Source: Nocardioides kribbensis | Lineage (GTDB): Bacteria; Actinomycetota; Actinomycetes; Propionibacteriales; Nocardioidaceae | Assembly: GCF_015070375.1 (NCBI RefSeq) | Contig: NZ_JADCLL010000006.1 | Location: 1-64,000, forward strand | DNA length: 64,000 nucleotides | Direction of reading: 5' to 3' | Notes under the pieces: generated by a model | Database searches by the model: none | What the model was told of the DNA's origin: nothing | What the model saw: only the letters and a program-made list of their open reading frames with translations | Program-made: the position numbers and the translations under genes | Shown here: in pieces, positions 24,261-32,729 of the stretch | How positions within the stretch are numbered: the stretch's first letter is position 1 | Layout of the letters: each line of letters opens with the position of its first letter

Positions 24261-24767
24261 TCAGCCCAGCCGCGAGTAGCGCCCCCGGCGGTGGCCGAGC
24301 GGCTCGACGTCGTCGCCCACCTCGACGTGCTCGACCAGGCAGGTCAGCAGCCGCGACCAGCCGGCCGGCTCCGCCGCGACCAGCCGCACCCCGGCCCACG
24401 TGGTGGCGTCGGCCAGCCGCGGCCCCCAGGCGGTCTCGGTGAACGCCGCCTGCCGGAAGGGCCCTCCGGGCGCGGGCGCCGTGCCGGCGAACTGGTCGGC
24501 CAGGTCGCGGTGCCCCCAGGCCAGCAGCTGCACCACGAGGGCGTCGCCCACGTCGACGGAGTCGGCGAGGTCGGAGTCGGGGTCGACCAGCCCGAGCACG
24601 CGGGCGGGCTCGCCCCCGGCCACCAGGAACGAGCTGACGGTGAGCCCGGCGCGCGCGGGCCCGGCGCCCGTGGTCCACAGCGAGACCGCGCCGCCGGTGC
24701 GGCCGCGGAGGCGGCGTACGGGGTCGGGATCGGGGTCGGCGAAGGGATGGGTGTCATGGATGGTCAT
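24261..24767 (-). CDS. Flavin-reductase-like FMN-binding split-barrel protein
   Basis: A 168-residue protein with flavin-reductase-domain features: RLRGRTGGAVSLWTTGAGPARAGLTVSSFLVAGGEPARVLGLVDPDSDLADSV, then a GxHxDLADQFAG-type segment (WGHRDLADQFAG) that usually contacts flavin, and a WGPRLADATTWAGVRLV strand. Such proteins supply reduced FMN to monooxygenases or bind FMN. The ATG overlaps the TGA of the histidine-kinase gene (ATGA), so it is translationally coupled to the sensor. A flavin protein between sensor and regulator may hint at redox sensing. Confidence 0.72.
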   Translation of the reverse strand: MTIHDTHPFADPDPDPVRRLRGRTGGAVSLWTTGAGPARAGLTVSSFLVAGGEPARVLGLVDPDSDLADSVDVGDALVVQLLAWGHRDLADQFAGTAPAPGGPFRQAAFTETAWGPRLADATTWAGVRLVAAEPAGWSRLLTCLVEHVEVGDDVEPLGHRRGRYSRLG

Positions 24768-25948
24768 GCGTCCTCCTGCGCCGCGTCACGGCGTACGACG
24801 AGCTCCCACTCGGTGCCGTGCGCGCCGGTGCTGAGCGTGGCGGTGCCGCCCAGGTCGACCAGCCGGCCGACGACGGAGCCGCTCACCCCCATCCTGCCCT
24901 CGGCCTCGGCGCTCGCCAGCCGGCCGGGGGCGATGCCCGGGCCCTCGTCGCGCACCGAGACCTCCACCCGGGCGCCGAGGTCGTCGAGCAGCACCCAGGC
25001 CGGGGCCCCCTCGCCGACGTGGCGCGCCACGTTGTCGAGGCAGGCTCCCACCGCCGCGGCGACCTCGCCCGCGACGTGACCGGGCAGCAGCACCGGCTCG
25101 GCCGGCACCACCACGGTCACGCCGGCCCGCTGCTCGAAGCGGGCCAGGGCGACCGCGAGGTCGACGGTCGCAGGGCCACCGGAGCCCGGCACCGCCCCGT
25201 CGGCCCCGTCGCTCCCGTCACCGCCGCGCCCCAGGGAGGCCTCCTCCTGCACGAGCCGGCGCAGCGCCGCCTCCTGTTCCCCGGCGAGCCGGGCCAGCTG
25301 CGCGCCGTCGCCGCCCAGCTCGCGACCGCGGCGCTGCACGAGCGCGAGCACCTGGAGCACGCCGTCGTGCACGGCGCGCGCCAGGCGCACGCGCTCGGCC
25401 GCCGCCGCGGCGGCGCGCTGCGCGAGGTCGCGCTCGGTGGCCATCTCCTGCAGCGAGCCGCACATGTAGCCCACGATCGGTCCGCCGATGACGAGCAGGA
25501 AGACGTTGCCGTAGTTGTTCTGCGTGAGGTCCTCGCGCACCAGCAGGTCGGTGCCGCCCAGCACCAGCCCGGCGACCAGGCCGCCGGCCCAGCGCCAGTG
25601 GACCGCCCAGGCCAGCAGGGCACCCATCACCCAGAAGCCGGGCAGCGACGCGCTGAACCCGTCGCCCTTGAGCAGCGGCGTCACCGCCAGCGAGCCCACC
25701 GCGAGCCCGAGGTCGGCCACGAGCAGCAGCGCCGTGCGCCGCCGGACCACGGCGTACGCCGCGAGCGCCACGCCGGTCCACACGACCATGGCGACGACCG
25801 CCGCCGCGGCCCACCGCGGGTGCTGGAAGTTCCCCGCGCGGTAGAGGTTGAGCCCGACCGCGTTGGCCAGCACCACCACCCGCAGCACGGCGAGCGCCCG
25901 GAACAGCCGGTCCTCGACCGCCCGCGCGGCCGCGCTCGCGGGACCCAC
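24764..25948 (-). CDS. MacS-like sensor histidine kinase
   Basis: A 394-residue membrane sensor. GTG at 25948 is chosen because it directly precedes the conserved N-terminus and lies 19 nt after the plsC stop. Five to six TM helices fill residues 17-163 with a short external loop (REDLTQNNYGN). A cytoplasmic HisKA_3-type helix has the phospho-acceptor in RLARAVHDGVLQVLAL (His194). The C-terminal HATPase domain retains LDNVARHV (N box), RDEGPGIAPG (G1) and a GRMGVSGSVVGRL segment. The architecture matches the MacS family of actinobacteria. Co-transcribed with plsC and the flavin-reductase-like gene. Confidence 0.85.
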   Translation of the reverse strand: MGPASAAARAVEDRLFRALAVLRVVVLANAVGLNLYRAGNFQHPRWAAAAVVAMVVWTGVALAAYAVVRRRTALLLVADLGLAVGSLAVTPLLKGDGFSASLPGFWVMGALLAWAVHWRWAGGLVAGLVLGGTDLLVREDLTQNNYGNVFLLVIGGPIVGYMCGSLQEMATERDLAQRAAAAAAERVRLARAVHDGVLQVLALVQRRGRELGGDGAQLARLAGEQEAALRRLVQEEASLGRGGDGSDGADGAVPGSGGPATVDLAVALARFEQRAGVTVVVPAEPVLLPGHVAGEVAAAVGACLDNVARHVGEGAPAWVLLDDLGARVEVSVRDEGPGIAPGRLASAEAEGRMGVSGSVVGRLVDLGGTATLSTGAHGTEWELVVRRDAAQEDA

Positions 25949-25967
25949 CGGTCTCAGCCCGCCGGTC

Positions 25968-26729
25968 TCAGGAGGCCTGGCGCCGGGAGTCCTCGGCGGC
26001 CTTCTCCTCCGCGCGCGCCCTCGCCTGCTCCTTGCCTTGCTCCTTGGCCTGCTCCTTGGCCAGGTCCTTGGCGCGGGTGGCGTACATGTCGACGTACTCC
26101 TGCTCGGAGAGCCGCATGATCTCGTACATGATCTCGTCGGTGACCGAGCGCAGGATGTAGCGGTCGTTCTCGAGGCCCTCGTAGCGCGAGAAGTCCAGGG
26201 GGCGGCCGAAGCGCACGATCGGCCGGGTGAACGAGCCGAACTTCTTGCCCGGGGGCGCCACGACATCGGTGCCGACGACGGCCACCGGGATCACCGGCAC
26301 CCCGGTCTCCAGCGCGAGGCGGGCCACGCCGGTCTTGCCGCGGTAGAGCCGACCGTCGTGGGAGCGGGTGCCCTCGGGGTAGATGCCGAAGAGCCCGCCC
26401 TCGCCGAGCACGCGCTTGGCCGACGCCAGCGCGCCCGCGGCCGCGTCGCCGCTGGTGCGGTCGATGGGGACCTGGCCGGAGCCGGAGAAGAACGTCTTCT
26501 GCAGCCAGCCCTTGAGGCCGGTGCCGGTGAAGTACTCCGCCTTGGCCACGAAGGTCACCCGCCGCGGCAGGGTCAGCGGCATGAAGAGCCAGTCGGCGTA
26601 GGAGAGGTGGTTGCTCGCCAGGATCGCCGGGCCCTCGGGGGGCACGTTGTCGCCGCCGAAGGTCTGGGGGCGGAAGACGACCCGGAGCAGGGGGCCGATC
26701 GCGACCCACTTGAGGAACCAGTAGAACAC
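25968..26729 (-). CDS. plsC: 1-acyl-sn-glycerol-3-phosphate acyltransferase
   Basis: A 253-residue membrane-associated acyltransferase that makes phosphatidic acid. GTG at 26729 follows GGGAGGG. The catalytic HX4D is NHLSYADW (His41, Asp46); the glycerol-phosphate motif is IYPEGTRS (EGTR at 119-122); the VPVIPVAVVGTD strand is conserved. Residues 215-253 are a Lys/Glu/Ala-rich tail (KEQAKEQGKEQ) predicted to be helical and charged. Upstream end of a run plsC - MacS-like kinase - flavin-reductase-like. The position corresponds to Rv2182c. Confidence 0.92.
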   Translation of the reverse strand: MFYWFLKWVAIGPLLRVVFRPQTFGGDNVPPEGPAILASNHLSYADWLFMPLTLPRRVTFVAKAEYFTGTGLKGWLQKTFFSGSGQVPIDRTSGDAAAGALASAKRVLGEGGLFGIYPEGTRSHDGRLYRGKTGVARLALETGVPVIPVAVVGTDVVAPPGKKFGSFTRPIVRFGRPLDFSRYEGLENDRYILRSVTDEIMYEIMRLSEQEYVDMYATRAKDLAKEQAKEQGKEQARARAEEKAAEDSRRQAS

Positions 26730-26830
26730 CGAGACACCCTCCCCGACCTCGCACGCCTGTCACACCACGACCGCCAGCGCCGATCAGCTGGAGGGGCCGT
26801 CGGCCCGGGTCGCCAGGCGAAGACTAGGGC

Positions 26831-27637
26831 ATGATCGCCGCCATGGAGACCCAGCCGCAGGTCCACCCGCAGGCGCAGCCGCTCTCGATCCCCGCGCGAC
26901 CGGAGCTCACCGGCGGGCGGCGGGTGGGGGTGCTGCTCAGCCACGGGTTCACCGGCTCCCCCGCCTCGATGCGACCGTGGGGCGAGCGGCTCGCAGCCCG
27001 CGGCTACGCCGTCGAGGTGCCGCGCCTGCCCGGGCACGGCACGTCGTGGCAGGACCTCAACACCGTGGGCTGGTCGCAGTGGCGCGACGCGCTCGACGAG
27101 ACCCTGGAGGAGCTGGCCGCGCGCTGCGACGCCGTCGTGCTCGCCGGGCTCTCCATGGGCGGGGCGCTGGTGCTGCGCCTGGCCGCCGACCACGCAGACG
27201 ACCCCCGGGTGGCCGGCGTCGTCGTGGTCAACCCCGCGCTGGCGACGAAGCGCCTCGACGTCAGGCTGCTGCCCGTGCTCAAGCACGTCGTGCCGTCCTT
27301 CCCCGGCATCGTCAACGACATCAAGCGACCCGGCACCGACGAGCACGGCTACCACCGCACGCCGCTCAAGGCGGCCCACTCGATGATGCGCGCCTGGCCG
27401 GGGGTCGTGGCCGACCTGCCCCGCATCTCGGTCCCGCTGCTCTACCTGCGCTCCACCGTCGACCACGTCGTCGACGACTCCACCGAGCCGCTCGTGATGG
27501 ACCGGATCTCCTCGCCCGACCGCACGCTGGTCCGGCTCGAGGACAGCTACCACGTCGCCACGCTCGACAACGACGCCCAGCGGATCGTGGAGGAGACGCT
27601 GCGCTTCCTCGAGCGGGTGACCGCGCCCGCCCGCTGA
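26831..27637 (+). CDS. Alpha/beta-hydrolase, carboxylesterase/monoacylglycerol-lipase type
   Basis: A 268-residue Est30-like esterase. Oxyanion motif LLSHGFTGSP; nucleophile Ser108 in AGLSMGG; Asp211 in RSTVDHVVD; His241 in DSYHVATLDND. PGHGTSWQDL is also typical of this group, which hydrolyses short- to medium-chain esters and monoacylglycerols. No signal peptide. The start is ambiguous: ATG 26831 abuts a TAGGGC box, whereas ATG 26843 (METQPQ) has spacing closer to a leaderless start. Divergent from plsC, 101 bp away, so a lipid-related role is plausible. Confidence 0.88.
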   Translation: MIAAMETQPQVHPQAQPLSIPARPELTGGRRVGVLLSHGFTGSPASMRPWGERLAARGYAVEVPRLPGHGTSWQDLNTVGWSQWRDALDETLEELAARCDAVVLAGLSMGGALVLRLAADHADDPRVAGVVVVNPALATKRLDVRLLPVLKHVVPSFPGIVNDIKRPGTDEHGYHRTPLKAAHSMMRAWPGVVADLPRISVPLLYLRSTVDHVVDDSTEPLVMDRISSPDRTLVRLEDSYHVATLDNDAQRIVEETLRFLERVTAPAR

Positions 27638-27642
27638 CCGCG

Positions 27643-27648
27643 TACCGT
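27643..27648 (+). promoter_or_regulatory. -10 box TACCGT before the small membrane-protein gene
   Basis: TACCGT, 7 nt before the GTG at 27656, in the 18-bp gap after the esterase stop; it selects this GTG over the one at 27647. Confidence 0.5.
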
Positions 27649-27655
27649 GGGCCGG

Positions 27656-28165
27656 GTGCAGCGTGAACCCCACGACGCCGAGGACGGGTCGACCGACCCC
27701 CACGACGCCGCCTGGCGCGCGATCGTCGACAACTACGGCGACCGCCCCGAGCTCGACCCCGACGACCTCCCGGGGGCGGGGCCGCGCCACGACGACGCCG
27801 CGGCCGGCCCCGGTGACGCACCGGAGCCGCCAGCCGAGCGCGTGGGCAGGTGGCGCCTGGAGCCCGGGACCCCCGTCGAGGGGCCCCGCGACCCGTTCGC
27901 GCTGACCCCGGAGGACCGCTTCGTGCCGCCGGAGCCGCCGCCGGTGGACCGCCCGCCGCTCGACCGCCTCGCGGCGTGGGTCGGTGTGCTCGGCGCCCCC
28001 GTGGTCGTGGTGGCCCTGCTCCTGCTCTCCACCGTGCTCGGCGTCGGATTCCCCGGCTGGGTGCTGCTGCTGCTGGTGGCCGCCTTCATCGGCGGGTTCC
28101 TCTACCTCGTGGCCCGCATGCCGCGCGAGCCCCGCGACCCCTGGGACGACGGCGCCCAGGTCTGA
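27656..28165 (+). CDS. Two-TM membrane protein of unknown function
   Basis: A 169-residue protein: an acidic, Pro/Asp-rich N-terminal half with a conserved-looking segment (DAAWRAIVDNYGDRPELDPDDLP), a second patch (DPFALTPEDRFVPPEPPPV), then two adjacent helices (residues 105-129 and 132-153) and a short cytoplasmic tail ending DPWDDGAQV. As I recall, proteins of this layout are common hypotheticals in Actinobacteria. Its stop faces the ROK gene 33 bp away. No function can be assigned. Confidence 0.65.
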   Translation: MQREPHDAEDGSTDPHDAAWRAIVDNYGDRPELDPDDLPGAGPRHDDAAAGPGDAPEPPAERVGRWRLEPGTPVEGPRDPFALTPEDRFVPPEPPPVDRPPLDRLAAWVGVLGAPVVVVALLLLSTVLGVGFPGWVLLLLVAAFIGGFLYLVARMPREPRDPWDDGAQV

Positions 28166-28198
28166 GCCCCACCCGCGGGCGTCGGCACCCGGGTGGCC

Positions 28199-29185
28199 TC
28201 AGCCTCCGGCGGCCCCGCGCGCCAGGTACGCCGCACCGACGACACCGGCCTCGGGGCCGAAGCGGGCCCGCAGCACGGGGGGCACGCGGCGGTGGGCGGC
28301 GCCGACCAGCGACCTGGCCAGGGCCGAGCGGGCCGGCTCGAGCAGCCGGTCGCCCGCGGCCGAGACCCCGCCGCCGACCACGACGACCTCGGGGTCGAAG
28401 GCGGCCACGAGGTTGGCCAGGCCGACACCGAGCCAGTCGCCGACCGACGCGAAGGCCTGCCGGGCCAGCAGGTCGCCGTGCTCGGCGGCCTCGGTGACCA
28501 TCGGGCCGAGCAGCCGCTCCGGCACGCCACCGCACATCTCCTCGAGCACCGTGGGCTCGTGGCCGAGGCGGTCGCGGGCGAAGCGGACCAGGGCGTTGCC
28601 GCTGGAGTACTGCTCCCAGCAACCCCGGCCCCCGCACTCGCACGGCGCGCCGTCGGGCACGACCTGCGCGTGACCGAACTCGCCGGCCATGCCGTTGGTG
28701 CCGCGGTGCACCCGCCCGCCCAGCACGACCGCACCCCCGATCCCGGTGCCCATCGTGACCACCAGGGCCTCCGAGGTGCCCTGGGCGGCACCGGCCACGC
28801 ACTCGGCCAGCGCGGCGCAGTTGGCGTCGTTGTCGAGGGCGACCACGGTCTCCCAGCGCGCGGCCAGCCGGGCGCGCACGTCCTCACCGCGCCAGGGCAG
28901 GTGCGGGGCGAACATCACCCGCTCCCCCGCCGCGTCGACGAAGCCGGCCGCGGCCAGGCCCACCCCCGCGACCGGTCGTCCGTCGGCCACCTCGCGCACG
29001 GCCTCGTCGAGGGCGGTCTCCACCAGACCCACCTCGACGCGGCGGCCCGGGGTGGAGCGGCGGGCGATGCGCGGCAGGGAGTCGTCTGGGGCGACCTCGG
29101 CGGCGAGCACCTTGGTGCCGCCGACGTCGACGCCGATGAACAGCCCGGCGCCGTCGCGCGACGCCGACTCGTGGGGCGGGGCCAC
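28199..29185 (-). CDS. ROK family sugar kinase (second copy)
   Basis: A 328-residue ROK protein. Phosphate-1 motif IGVDVGGTKVLAAEV; catalytic Asp in ALDNDANCAALAE; TMGTGIGGAVV phosphate-2; EFGHAQVVPDGAPCECGGRGCWEQYSSG zinc motif (His plus three Cys) of the ROK signature; adenosine motif VVVVGGGVS. GTG start 1 nt after the stop of the other ROK gene, so the pair is tightly coupled and probably arose by duplication, although identity looks only moderate. Probable substrate is glucose or an N-acetyl-hexosamine. Confidence 0.88.
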   Translation of the reverse strand: MAPPHESASRDGAGLFIGVDVGGTKVLAAEVAPDDSLPRIARRSTPGRRVEVGLVETALDEAVREVADGRPVAGVGLAAAGFVDAAGERVMFAPHLPWRGEDVRARLAARWETVVALDNDANCAALAECVAGAAQGTSEALVVTMGTGIGGAVVLGGRVHRGTNGMAGEFGHAQVVPDGAPCECGGRGCWEQYSSGNALVRFARDRLGHEPTVLEEMCGGVPERLLGPMVTEAAEHGDLLARQAFASVGDWLGVGLANLVAAFDPEVVVVGGGVSAAGDRLLEPARSALARSLVGAAHRRVPPVLRARFGPEAGVVGAAYLARGAAGG

Positions 29186-29186
29186 G

Positions 29187-30128
29187 TCAGTAGCGCGCGA
29201 GGTCGGCGGCGCCGATGAGGCCCGCGCGGTTGCCCAGACGGGCCTTGCGGATCTCCAGGCTGGGGCGGTGCCCCCGCCCGGTGAGGTTGGCCGCGAAGGC
29301 CTGGCGGATCGGGCCCAGCAACAGCTCGCCGGCCTCGCTGACCCCGCCGCCGATCACCACGACGGCCGGGTCGAGCACGGCGGTGAGCGAGGCGATGCCC
29401 TCCCCGAGCCAGCGACCGAGGTCGGCCAGCTGCTCCACGGCGAAGGGGTCGCCCTCGCGCGCGGCCTCGGTGATGAGGGGGCCGGTGATCGCCTCGGCCG
29501 CCCCGCCGGCGCGGTCGAGCAGGGTGCGCGCCAGCAGCGAGCCGCCCGCGGCGGCGCCGCGGGTCTCGCGCACCAGCGCCGAGCCGCTGGCGTACTGCTC
29601 GAAGCAGCCGTAGTTGCCGCAGCCGCACAGGTGCCCGCCCGGCACGACCCGCATGTGGCCGATCTCGGCGCCGACACCGAAGGCGCCGCGCCGCAGGTGG
29701 CCGTCGAGCACCAGCCCGCCGCCGACGCCGGTGCCGACGGTGACGAGCAGCAGGTCGTCGACGTCGTGGCCCGCACCGAAGCGGAACTCGCCCCAGGCGG
29801 CGGCGTTGGCGTCGTTCTCGATCACCACCGGCAGGTCGACGCGCGCCTCCAGCTCGGCCTTGAGGTCGACGTGGCGCCAGGCGATGTTGGGCGCGAACAT
29901 CACCACGGCGCGCGACTTGTCGACGTAGCCCGCGGCGCCGACGCCCACGCGGGTGATGTCGTGGCGGCTGCGCAGCTCGGTCACCAGCCCGGCGATGGCC
30001 AGCTCGATGGCCTCCTCGTCGGAGGCCGGGGAAACCACGCGCAGCTCCTCGAGGATGCTGCCGTCCTCGTCGACCACGCCCCCCGCGATCTTGGTGCCGC
30101 CGACGTCGATGCCGCACGTGAGCGTCAC
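29187..30128 (-). CDS. ROK family glucokinase
   Basis: A 313-residue ROK glucokinase: CGIDVGGTKIAGGVVDEDG, VIENDANAAAWGE, TVGTGVGGGLVLDG, EIGHMRVVPGGHLCGCGNYGCFEQYASG (zinc centre) and VVIGGGVSEAGELL. Closest in pattern to actinobacterial GlkA, which makes glucose 6-phosphate and participates in carbon-catabolite control in Streptomyces. The GTG start overlaps the preceding gene's stop (GTGA). Lies in the run SRPBCC - ArsA - CxWCPxC protein - ROK - ROK. Confidence 0.88.
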   Translation of the reverse strand: MTLTCGIDVGGTKIAGGVVDEDGSILEELRVVSPASDEEAIELAIAGLVTELRSRHDITRVGVGAAGYVDKSRAVVMFAPNIAWRHVDLKAELEARVDLPVVIENDANAAAWGEFRFGAGHDVDDLLLVTVGTGVGGGLVLDGHLRRGAFGVGAEIGHMRVVPGGHLCGCGNYGCFEQYASGSALVRETRGAAAGGSLLARTLLDRAGGAAEAITGPLITEAAREGDPFAVEQLADLGRWLGEGIASLTAVLDPAVVVIGGGVSEAGELLLGPIRQAFAANLTGRGHRPSLEIRKARLGNRAGLIGAADLARY

Positions 30129-30772
30129 TGGTCCTCCTGGAGGTGCTGGGTCTGGTGCTGGGTCTGGTGCTGGGTCTGGTGGTGCGGGGTCTGGTCGGGC
30201 TGCTCGGCCCGCGGTGGCCGGGCCGGGTCGGGCGGGTCGTCGTCGAGGTCGATGTGCTGCACCCGGGACGGGCGTCGCTCAGCCGCGGCCCCGGTGGGGT
30301 CGGCCTCCGAGCGGTCCGACCCCGTGGTGCGGGGGCCGGCGTCGTCGGGCACCTGGGTGGCCAGGACCCCGGCGGCGGCCTGCACGAGGGAGGAGGCCGC
30401 GGAGGTGAGGTGGGCCCGCACCTCCGGGCTGAGCTGGCGCACCGCGGTGACCGCACGGCAGACCGGGCACCAGGCGCACTCGGGGGCACCTGTGGCGAGG
30501 TTGTCCTGGAGACCGCGGTGCACGTGCTCGCCGACGCGGGCGGCCTGCTCGGCCACCTGCTCGGCCAGCCCCGAGAGGCCGGCGCCGAGGCCCGACCCCA
30601 GTTCCGCACCCAGGCCTGCGCCGAGGCCGGGGCCCTGGTCGCGGGCCCAGTCGGCGAGGGCGCCCATGAGCTTCGCGGCCTCCTCGGCCACGTCGCCCAC
30701 GTCCTCACCGGACCCGCTGGGCGCGTCCGGCTCGCCCGCAGCGCCCGGCGGCTGCTCCTCCGGCCCGGTCAC
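30125..30772 (-). CDS. CxWCPxC-motif protein (DUF5304-like)
   Basis: A 215-residue soluble protein. GTG overlaps the ArsA stop. The middle holds an amphipathic Gly/Leu repeat region (GLGAGLGAELGSGLGAGL), then GAPECAWCPVCRAVTAVRQLSPEVRAHL, a two-cysteine-pair motif characteristic, as I recall, of the actinobacterial DUF5304-type family found between ArsA-like and glucokinase genes. The C-terminus is a His/Gln/Thr repeat (HQTQ units) encoded by a 12-bp tandem repeat. Possibly metal-binding; function unknown. Confidence 0.68.
   Translation of the reverse strand: MTGPEEQPPGAAGEPDAPSGSGEDVGDVAEEAAKLMGALADWARDQGPGLGAGLGAELGSGLGAGLSGLAEQVAEQAARVGEHVHRGLQDNLATGAPECAWCPVCRAVTAVRQLSPEVRAHLTSAASSLVQAAAGVLATQVPDDAGPRTTGSDRSEADPTGAAAERRPSRVQHIDLDDDPPDPARPPRAEQPDQTPHHQTQHQTQHQTQHLQEDQ
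30143..30178. repeat. 12-bp in-frame tandem repeat
   Basis: GTGCTGGGTCTG occurs three times in a row. On the coding (minus) strand it specifies QTQH repeats at the extreme C-terminus of the CxWCPxC protein. The multiple-of-3 unit allows length variation without frameshift. Confidence 0.9.
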
Positions 30773-31977
30773 GACGTGCGCTCCCGTCGCGGGGGCACGT
30801 CCACGGCCGCGGCGGGAGCCCCGGCGAAGCGCACCTGCAGCTCCCCGTCGACCACGCCCGCGCCGACGAGGTCGAGGCGCGCGAGGGCGGTGGGCAGCGT
30901 GAGCAGGCGGCGGTAGGACCCCACGGTCACGACGAGGTCGTCGGCGGTGCGGGCCAGGTCGACCTCCGAGCGGGTGGCGCCGGGCAGGGCCAGGCGCAGG
31001 ACGGCGCCGTCGCTGCTGCGGGTGATGCGGAAGGGGCCGGGCCCCGTGGGCGCGGCGAGCGGGTCGTCCCCGGCGTAGAGCTCCTCGGCCAGGCCGCGCA
31101 GCGCCTCGAGGCCCACCGGCTCCTGCGCGCGGTAGGCCGCGCGCCACACCGGGAGGCCCGCGAAGGACTCCTCGACGCCGGCCAGCACGTCGTCCTGGGC
31201 CAGCACCCAGCCGGCGCGCCAGTCGTCGGAGCCGCCGGCCGGGAAGACGCGGTTGGCCACGACGCCGTCGACGCGGTAGCCGAAGAGCGACAGCGTCGTG
31301 TGGAGGCGACGGGCCTCGGCCACGACGACCTGCTCGGGGGTGAGCACGAGGCGCACGTTGGCCTCGGGCCCCGAGAGCAGCGCCTGCACCTCGATCAGGT
31401 CGGCGTGCAGCCGCTCCAGCGCGCCCAGGACGGAGTCGGCGGGCAGCGGCACGCCCGCCGCGCGGGTCAGCACGGGGCGCAGCGCGCGCACCAGGCGCCG
31501 GTCGGGGGGCAGCGCGCGCTCGACGTACCACCCCAGCGCCTCCGGCAGGGCCAGCAGCCGCAGGGTCTCGGCGGTGGGCGCGCAGTCGACGACCACGACG
31601 TCCCACTCGCCGGTGAGGGCCTGGGTGCGCAGCTCGAGCAGCGCCAGCACCTCCTCGGCGCCGGGCACCACGGTGAGCTCCTCGGCGGTGACCGCGTCGA
31701 CGCCGGCGCGGTCGAGCACGGAGAGCAGGTAGCCCTGCACCTCCACCCAGGACTGCTGGAAGCGCAGCTGCGCGTCGACCTGCTGCACGCTCAGGTGCGG
31801 CGCGACCTCGGTCGGCTCGCTGCCCACCGCCACACCGAAAGCGTCGGCCAGCGAGTGGGCGCCGTCGGTGGAGAGCAGCAGGGTGCGATGACCCTCGGCG
31901 GCGGCACGGGCGGCCGTGCCGGCGGCGACGGTCGACTTGCCCACGCCGCCCTTGCCGGTGAACAGCAGGATGCGCAC
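30769..31977 (-). CDS. ArsA-family ATPase with HSP20-like C-terminal domain
   Basis: A 402-residue ArsA/GET3-related P-loop ATPase. Deviant Walker A FTGKGGVGKSTVAA (residues 6-19), switch I STDGAHSLADAF, VVVDCAPTAETLRLL switch II and NRVFPAGG base-recognition. The C-terminal about 80 residues (DGAVLRLALPGATRSEVDLARTADDLVVTVGSYRRLLTLP) form an alpha-crystallin/HSP20-like beta-sandwich fused in this subfamily. No ArsB/ArsR is nearby, so arsenite export is unlikely. It matches Rv2184c in position; role unknown. Confidence 0.88.
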   Translation of the reverse strand: MRILLFTGKGGVGKSTVAAGTAARAAAEGHRTLLLSTDGAHSLADAFGVAVGSEPTEVAPHLSVQQVDAQLRFQQSWVEVQGYLLSVLDRAGVDAVTAEELTVVPGAEEVLALLELRTQALTGEWDVVVVDCAPTAETLRLLALPEALGWYVERALPPDRRLVRALRPVLTRAAGVPLPADSVLGALERLHADLIEVQALLSGPEANVRLVLTPEQVVVAEARRLHTTLSLFGYRVDGVVANRVFPAGGSDDWRAGWVLAQDDVLAGVEESFAGLPVWRAAYRAQEPVGLEALRGLAEELYAGDDPLAAPTGPGPFRITRSSDGAVLRLALPGATRSEVDLARTADDLVVTVGSYRRLLTLPTALARLDLVGAGVVDGELQVRFAGAPAAAVDVPPRRERTS

Positions 31978-31990
31978 TGGTGCGTCCCGG

Positions 31991-32431
31991 TCAGGCGATC
32001 GACTCGACGCGCTTCTTCAAGCCCTTCAGCGCCGTGTCGATGAGGATCTTCTCGCCGCGGCGCTTGAGCATGCCGATGAGCGGGATGGTGACGTCGAGGG
32101 CGAGGCGGTAGGTGACCTCGGTGGAGCCGCCGGGCAGGGCACGCAGGGTGTAGGCACCGTCGAGGGAGCGCAGCATCTTGCCCTCGACCAGGGTCCAGGT
32201 GACCTCGCGGTCGCCCGACCAGGTGTAGGCCAGGGTGTACTCGTCCTTGATCGGGGCGACGTCGAGGACGAAGAAGACCTGCGCGGCCCGGTCGCCGCTG
32301 CCGGGCTCGACGACCTCGACCGTCTTCACGCCCTTGGCCCAGGCGGGGTACGACGGGAAGTCGGCGATCACCGCCATGACGTCGGCCGGCGCGGCGTCGA
32401 TCACGATCGACGACGTGGTCTGCTCGGCCAC
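31991..32431 (-). CDS. SRPBCC (START-like/polyketide cyclase) family protein
   Basis: A 146-residue single-domain SRPBCC protein with a hydrophobic ligand cavity. GTG at 32431, AAGGAGG 8 nt upstream. Family pattern: SSIVIDAAPADVMAVIADFPSYPAWAKGVKTVEVVEPG at the N-terminus, VTWTLVEGKMLRSLDGAYTLRALPGGSTEVTYRLALDV in the sheet, and the C-terminal helix KILIDTALKGLKKRVE. Ends 13 nt before the ArsA start. The pair corresponds to Rv2185c-Rv2184c. Probably binds a lipid or isoprenoid. Confidence 0.88.
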   Translation of the reverse strand: MAEQTTSSIVIDAAPADVMAVIADFPSYPAWAKGVKTVEVVEPGSGDRAAQVFFVLDVAPIKDEYTLAYTWSGDREVTWTLVEGKMLRSLDGAYTLRALPGGSTEVTYRLALDVTIPLIGMLKRRGEKILIDTALKGLKKRVESIA

Positions 32432-32729
32432 GCGAGCCTCCTTGTTCCTACGGCGTTCTTGCGGCTTGGTCTGGGGCTCGGCCGGTGGCGGGCGCCTCGG
32501 CCGGGTGGGATCCGGGCGACCCGGCGGCCGCACGTCGACCTGGCAGGTCCACCACGGGGCACGCCGATGACGGGGGCAGGTCGATTCGCGAGCGTACCGG
32601 ATGCCGCGCCCACGACCCCCAGCGGTAACCTGCGCCGGGACCGACCTCCTCGCGGTCGCGCCCGGACGGCCGACGACCGCCCGCTCCGGATCCGCTCCGG
32701 ACCCCCGCCAGCACCCCACAGGAGGCACC
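32432..32729. other. Divergent promoter region
   Basis: A 298-bp gap between the SRPBCC and acyl-CoA synthetase genes with no gene. TAACCT at 32626-32631 is a candidate -10 for the synthetase (leader about 90 nt). No clear promoter for the SRPBCC-ArsA run was seen. Confidence 0.4.
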
